A stretch of DNA of 64,000 nt from Allium sativum (lineage: Eukaryota; Streptophyta; Magnoliopsida; Asparagales; Amaryllidaceae): assembly GCA_030737875.1 (NCBI GenBank), contig CM060912.1:262503731-262567730 (forward strand), written 5' to 3'. The notes beneath the pieces are model-generated. The model was not told where the DNA came from. It did no database searches and worked only from the letters and a program-made list of their open reading frames with translations. Position numbers and translations under genes: made by a program. Shown here piece by piece: positions 58,546-64,000 of the stretch (position 1 is its first letter; the number at the start of each line of letters is the position of its first letter).

Positions 58546-59165
58546 TACCCTAAATTCTACCCCAAGCGATCGGCTCCCTAATACATAAATACCCTGTGTC
58601 GGCCCCACAGAAGGGTGTATCATTCCCTAAAGTGGCAATCTATAGACACAGACCTATTTACAGATGTCACGGTGTCTTACATCCTCAGAGCAGACCAGAT
58701 CCATGCACGCACATGACCCAGTTAGAATGCACCATCGACACCCCGCGCCATTATCAGAGTGAACATCTTACAATTAGTTCAGTAAGCGTGCCCTGGACCC
58801 CTAACTAGTGTTGGGTCATAGTTTTGATACCAGAAAGGGTTACTGACTAATATGGGTCCCAAACAACAGATGACACAAGTAATTACCCCTCCTAACCTTG
58901 TGTCCCCTGACTAACATATTTCAGATTAACTAGTTCTTAGATCAGACATATAGGTTAATAAGTTTTCATACTAACGGATCAGATGTACGGATTAACAGAC
59001 TTACAGATTGTTTCACCTAACCTTGTATTGGGCCTACAGATTCACGAAACGGGTTTATTAAATTCACCAGTCTAGTTGATTTAACCCTATCTACCCAACA
59101 CGTTTTAGGCAGCACATTTATCTTAGATTTGCATTAATTAAATATTAATGCACAGACCTCACACA

Positions 59166-59355
59166 TTAGGTCGGTAGCTTGTGGCCGCTGGATGTGCCGG
59201 GCGGTTCCGGGCAGACTTCTGCCACAAGCCAGACTTAACCTCGTGTCTAAGCATCTTTTAGTTATGCCTACGACCTCTCATATTAGACTGATAGTCCGCG
59301 GTTGCTGGTTAGGCCGGTTGGGTCCGGGCAGACTTCTACCGCAGACAGAGTCTAA
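59166..59355 (-). other. Two consecutive stem-loops in Tekay-like LTR
   Basis: Unit 1: arms GCTTGTGGC (59177-59185) and GCCACAAGC (59221-59229), outer TTAGGTC (59166-59172) and GACTTAA (59232-59238, one mismatch). Unit 2: arms GTCCGCGGT (59294-59302) and ACCGCAGAC (59338-59346, one wobble), outer TTAGACT (59283-59289) and AGTCTAA (59349-59355). Loop cores CCGGGCGGTTCCGGGCAGA and CCGGTTGGGTCCGGGCAGA. Confidence 0.75.
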
Positions 59356-60670
59356 CCTCGTGTCTCAGCATTCTTATATTAGCTAAAGTATTCATTCATA
59401 GATTATGCCAATATCAGACTAATTATGCCAATTCAAAAAATTAACTTCTTTACAAGTTACAACAAATTATTCAAAGTTCTATTTACATGTTTTGCTCAAT
59501 TTTAGATCGAGCCTACAGATTTTCATACCCTAAATTACCGTATTTAGTTTGAATAGATTTAGCAGATTAGGCAATTTAACAGATCATATCATCCCTTAAA
59601 GTTCGATTGACATATCTTGCCTAATCATAAAATTAAGCCTAATTTAACATGCCCAAATTAAGGTCGTAATTCACAGTATAACATATGCCCTAAATTTTTA
59701 GTTAAATTTGCACAGTACAAAATACTCTTTAAAAACCCCAAAATCATGATTCACAATATAAATTATGCCAAATTATAGCCTCTGATTACCGCATATGTCA
59801 TATATCCAAAAAAAAAAAAAAATCCAAATTAGGCGTATTCACATTAATTGTTATCCCTATTTTGATATAGATTTTTCAGGCCTAAGTTACATATCTTTTT
59901 CTTCCAAATCATAAATCGTTATATAAAATATGCCCCAATTCTAGATCTTAAATTACAACATGTATAATGTCCTCAAAATCAGATCTTGAATTATAACATG
60001 CATTATGTCCCCAAATTACAAGTCATATGCTATCATACAATAATTCTTTTTCTTCCATATCATGAACCATCATATATAATATGCCCAGATCTAGATCATA
60101 AATTTACAACATGTGTTGTGTTCCCAAATCAGTTATGCCCAATTATGCATCATTCAATATTTTCCCCAAATTTTTGCATTCGTGCGTTCATCTCTTATGA
60201 GAATTTGGCTCAGCCTCGTGGTAGCTTGGCTATAAAATAAAAAGGAAGAAAAGAGGGAAAAGATACAGAACATTCACAATGATATTAATAAGATAGATCC
60301 ACAGAAAAACAAATCTGATAAACAAAAGCATGCGTATTCTCAGATTCAGATTCATAACAATGTCAAGATAATAATTAAATTTCATATCTGAAAATAACTG
60401 TACTCACCTTGGTTGGATTCTAAAAGAAAAAGGTGGTGTTGTTGTTGTTCTCTTTTAATCCTATTCAGATTGGAAGAAGAAGAAGCACTAGTTCTAGCTT
60501 AGGTTTCAGCAGAGTAGAGACGTCATTGATTTATTTTAATTTAGATTTGATTTGATGAAGAACTCCTAATTTGATTTAGGTTTTAGAGGCGGCGGCTAAG
60601 AGAGTTGAGAGTCTAGCAGCATAGAGGCATCAGAAAGAATTGTTTATGAATTAGGTTAGGTCTAGGCACT

Positions 60671-60678
60671 ATTTTATA
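60671..60678 (-). promoter_or_regulatory. Probable TATA box of Tekay-like 3' LTR
   Basis: TATAAAAT on the minus strand, with CACCTATAAAATAGTGCC context. Confidence 0.6.
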
Positions 60679-60785
60679 GGTGTAGAGAGTGTTTTAGAGC
60701 CACCCTAGAAGCCATCAGGGCCGTCCAGCACATCAAAAATCGTCATAAGAACTCTCTATAACCCTGTGCAGGTTTCTGGCTCGAC

Positions 60786-60862
60786 ATGGGCGCACTTCCC
60801 AGGTGCGCCAGTGTATTTTTGTGCTGGCGCACTTCACAAGGGCGCCAGTGCATTTCTGGCCT
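60786..60862 (-). repeat. GCGCAC/GTGCGCC repeats in U3
   Basis: GGGCGCACTTC, GGTGCGCCAGTG, TGGCGCACTTC and GGGCGCCAGTG alternate about 110-190 bp upstream of the TATA box. They hold the position of the GTCGAC arrays in related LTRs but with another CG-bearing motif. Confidence 0.7.
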
Positions 60863-61061
60863 GTTTTCGGTTTTTTTGCCTAACTTCTTTTGTCCATATC
60901 TCCTTCATACGGTATCCGTTTTACGCAAACTAGGACTCTATCTCAAGCAGAATTCCGAGACGAACGCAATGGCATAACCCGTTTCATCTAATTCTTCTTT
61001 TAATAATTGATTATTTTTTAATTATCTCTTATGTCCCGTTTTAAAATTACCGTGTGTTACA

Positions 61062-61096
61062 TTCCCCCCTACCTAAAGGATTTCGTCCCCAAAATC
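61062..61096 (-). promoter_or_regulatory. Polypurine tract and hairpin of Tekay-like element
   Basis: On the minus strand GATTTTGGGGACGAAATC (61079-61096) then TCCTTTAGGTAGGGGGGAA next to the LTR. One arm base differs from the perfect hairpin at 3129-3146 and leaves a G-T pair. Confidence 0.85.
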
Positions 61097-62433
61097 TTCA
61101 TGTCAAGAAGAATGTGTATCCTACCGTCCAATATCCATCTACTCAACCATTCAATCACAGGCATCCATTGTCCTTAAAAAGGTTTCTAATGCTATATGAA
61201 TGTATGCAAAAGTGTGTATATGTCCTTACTTTAATGCAAAATCAAGCGGTCCACCTATTCAGTTGACCTCCTTAATGCAAATCATGTTAGTGCCATGAGT
61301 CCAATTATGTATGCAAGAAATCCTATTTGATACACATCATTTCTATATGGGTACATAACCATTCATCCAAATGCAACATCCATGTGATGAGTCAATCATT
61401 TTGCATCCACAAAAATTGAAAAATGCACACACATCCATATGCAGTATGAGAGTGTTTTTGGGCCGATCTAGTGCCTAGTGTGTGTATATGCATCCACAAG
61501 CAACCACTTGCATCCACTTGCAACCATCAAACATAACATGTCTCAAACACATGTTTACACCCATTATTTTCTACCTAAAGGTCGAGAATCGATCGATAGG
61601 ACACAACCGAGTGATAGAAGCAAGTACAATTAAAACAAAAGCTTGGTTCCTATTAGACATCGGTTAAGAGAATAATTCCCTAAGTATCAACCCCGAAGAC
61701 CGAAATCAACATCAGATTGACACTCAGAGAATTACTCCCATTAAACAATGTCAAAACTAGAAATCTACTTCATGCTTCGAGTAAAAATCCTTAACTTTAT
61801 CAGAAATATTCAGATACTTACAGACTATTGGTACAGATCAGGTTATCAAATGATTCTTAGGAAACTAAGCTTGAGAAAGCCCAACCATATCCCACAAAAC
61901 CCAGAATATATGCGACACAGTCAACTTAACGCCTAACACAGATACCCTCAAACCCCAACCTATCACAAATAGATGAGTCGTAACCCTCATGGGGTTTGAG
62001 ACTATAGTGGGATCAGAAACAAGACCAGTATTAAAGTGCAGAGACTTAACTACAGAATCAAAATGCCAGAATCAGAAAGAGTTCTTCTTACTAATCAGAT
62101 AAGGAAGTTAAACCTTCTCAAAAAATTTCCTACCTCAAAGGTACCAACAAGTCCTCCCCTTCCTTCTAGTTTTGATAACCGTCTCAGTCCCATGAAGCGA
62201 TTTTCCGCCCACCGTACGGAAGTTCTTACATATCTTAGAAAAAACATCTATATGCGGACGAAGAGATTAAAAAGGGAAAGAGGAAGGGATTCGAAACGAA
62301 GAACCGGAAGAAGGATATCTGGCTTTTGGGGATTATGTTTTTCAAAATAAACTTTCCTCTTTGAAAATATTTCCTTTTTAAAACCTTTTTGAAAATAGTT
62401 TTCAAAAACTTTTATCTAATCTGGCAACCTTCA
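61097..62433 (-). pseudogene. Remnant interior of Tekay-like element
   Basis: 61097-61570 is the 3' untranslated stretch. About 61665-61730 resembles 17545-17610 of the giant LTR (AATTCCCTAAGTAT, CCGAAA(C/T)CAACATCAGAT). About 61990-62085 matches the protease-coding stretch 6895-7010 of the intact element (GGGTTTGAGACTATAG against GGATTTGAAACACTAA, then CCAGAATCA). 62270-62433 is the leader. A 104-codon plus-strand frame (62036-62350) lies across these joins and is chance. Confidence 0.7.
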
Positions 62434-62445
62434 GCTCTGATACCA
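62434..62445 (-). other. Primer binding site of Tekay-like element (tRNA-Met)
   Basis: TGGTATCAGAGC on the minus strand two bases from the LTR end at 62448. Confidence 0.93.
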
Positions 62446-62447
62446 AG

Positions 62448-64000
62448 TGTAACACCCCATGTCCGTTAATGTCACTCACAAAGGGAATGCATTAACTTCC
62501 TTGAAGCATTATACGTAAACAGAACAAAATATTACAAGACAGATACGTAAAGTAGTACTTGAAAAATATATAACTTTATTACAGCAGAAACAGAAATAAG
62601 TTTGATTACATCTTTCCAAAATCACAATAGCAAAACTCAAGTACACAAGTATCAGTCTTATACAAAATCCTTCAGAATGCATAATTTTAAAGCCATAATC
62701 CCCAACATAAACTGCCATGAAAAGATAGAGTCAAAGCCAAGCAATACTTCAAGCACTTCAAGCAGAGAGAACCTGAATCAAGCTCCTATGTTTCCACCCT
62801 GAGCACCTGGGGGGAGGGGGAACGGAAAGAAAAGGGTCGATAACAAGCGAGGTCAGACATAAATTCTGGCGAGTCCAGTGACTTTCATCATATAAACAAA
62901 TAACAGTATCATGTAATGCAAATAAAGCTGGATGAGAGATAACAGCAACAGGAGTAGCAGGTATGCTTAAGTTAAACAGAAGAAAACAGAATGGTATAGA
63001 CCAAGTTATGCTTCTTACTTATATCTTACTTCTCTGCACTAATACTAATATAACATGATTAGGTGTTACCCTAAAGTCTAAACTGAAACAGAAACGGAAA
63101 CAAAATGATCTCTACAGAAACAGAATGCTAGTAATGGGCCTTTACCACCCCAACAGAGACAGACAGTACAGAAATAGAAGCAGGAACGGAATCAGAGACA
63201 TAAACCGAATAATCCCTACGGAAACAGAATATTAGAATTAGGTGTACACTAGTAATGGGCCTTTACCACCCCAACAGATGGTACCACACAGAAACAGACA
63301 GGTGTTACCACCCCAACAGAAACAGACAGTACCCCGACAGAAACAGACGGAACTAAGTGTACCCTAAATTCTACCCCAAGCGATCGGCTCCCTAATACAT
63401 AAATACCCTGTGCCGGCTCCACAGAAGGGTGTATCATTCCCTAAAGTGGCAACCTATAGACACAGACCTATTTACAGATGCCACGGTGTCTTACATCCTC
63501 AGAGCAGACCGGATCCATTCACGCACATGACCCGGTTGGAATGCACCATCAACACCCCTCGCCATTATCAACGTGAACCTCTTACAATTAGTTCAATAAG
63601 CGTGCCCTAGACCCCTAACTAGTGTTGGGTCATAGTTTTGATAACAGAAAGGGTTACTGACAAATATGGGTCCCAAACAACAAACGACACAAGTAATTAC
63701 CCCTCCTAACCTAGTGTCCCCAGACTAAAAGATTTCAGATTAACTAGTTCTCAGATCAGACATATTGGTTAACAAGTTTTCAGACTAACGGATCAGATGT
63801 ACGGATTAACAGACTTACAGATTGTTTCACCTAACCTTGTATTGGGCCTACAGATTCATGAAACGGGTTTATTAGATTCTCCAGTCCAGTTGATTTAACC
63901 CTATCTACCCAACACGTTTTAGGCGACACATTTATCTTAGATTTGCATTAATTAAATATTAATGCATAGACCTCTCACATTAGGTCAGTAGCTTGTAGCC
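62448..64000 (-). repeat. 5' LTR of Tekay-like element, truncated by window end
   Basis: TGTAACACCCC onward, nearly identical to 57661-59190 with small indels. The last bases TAGCTTGTAGCC hold the first arm of stem-loop unit 1, with one change from the other LTR. Confidence 0.92.

Larger units (their letters stand above)
57661..61061 (-). repeat. 3' LTR of the Tekay-like element
   Basis: 3401 bp, TGTATCACCC to GTGTTACA. Similar to 62448-64000 over its left part. Shares layout with 184-3111: guanine-run site near 58023, stem-loops (59166-59355), TATA box (60671-60678, minus), U3 repeat, and a shared CCGAGACGAACGCAATGGC block near the U3 end. A region with many CAGAAACAGA words (58290-58540) is a low-complexity repeat. 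Small ORFs are shadows. Confidence 0.92.
57661..64000 (-). mobile_element. Tekay-like element with internal deletion (runs off window)
   Basis: 3' LTR 57661-61061, interior 61062-62447 (1386 bp), 5' LTR from 62448 to the window end. Primer site at 62434-62445 and polypurine tract at 61062-61078 are kept; nearly all of gag and pol is gone. The non-coding ends of the interior match the Tekay element at 3112-3592 and 8078-8254. The 5-bp CATCG at 57656-57660 is the presumed target duplication; its partner is outside. Confidence 0.9.

Overview
The window is plant nuclear DNA built almost entirely of nested LTR retrotransposons. I find no host gene, no tRNA or rRNA gene and no prokaryotic feature. 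Plant origin follows from initiator-tRNA-Met primer sites (TGGTATCAGAGC), a Tekay-type chromovirus polyprotein ending in a chromodomain, Tat-lineage pol with a second RNase H, and a Sirevirus-like multiple polypurine tract. The species cannot be named. The layering suggests a large, repeat-rich genome.

Left half (1-24469). A Sirevirus-like Ty1/copia element (+) starts before the window and ends at 24469. Its 5' LTR is split by a full-length Tekay chromovirus on the minus strand (184-11174, target duplication AACTT) and by a Tat-type solo LTR (11408-12475). Its interior keeps a gag-like remnant but no pol, and holds a 6.65 kb solo LTR (15198-21850, duplication TTTTA).

Middle (24470-54450). 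This is a decayed Tat-lineage Ty3/gypsy element on the minus strand: gag, protease, RT, RNase H, archaeal-type RNase H and integrase, plus an antisense ORF remnant where the copia element landed. Its 5' LTR (32119-32652 continued at 53989-54450) is split by a 21.3 kb non-coding LARD-type element (32653-53983, duplication GGAGC). That element has LTRs of about 6 kb and a 1.5 kb interior with no genes. Its 5' LTR carries a 3.16 kb solo LTR (33352-36508, duplication TGACC). Its 3' LTR carries a 4.7 kb Tat-type element (46476-51159) whose 5' LTR is mostly inverted.

Right end (54451-64000). A fragment of the giant-LTR family is followed by the 3' LTR and antisense-ORF region of another Tat-type element (55314-57660), then by an internally deleted Tekay-like element (57661 past the window end).

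No element here looks able to move unaided. The best preserved, the 184-11174 chromovirus, has three nonsense codons in one otherwise open polyprotein frame. The most interesting signals are structural: paired stem-loops with covarying arms in three Tekay-type LTR families, a hairpin at the polypurine tract with a compensatory change, a conserved hairpin box in Tat-type LTRs, 12-bp-spaced GTCGAC arrays in U3, and the inverted 5' LTR. All comparisons were made by eye; no alignment or search was run.
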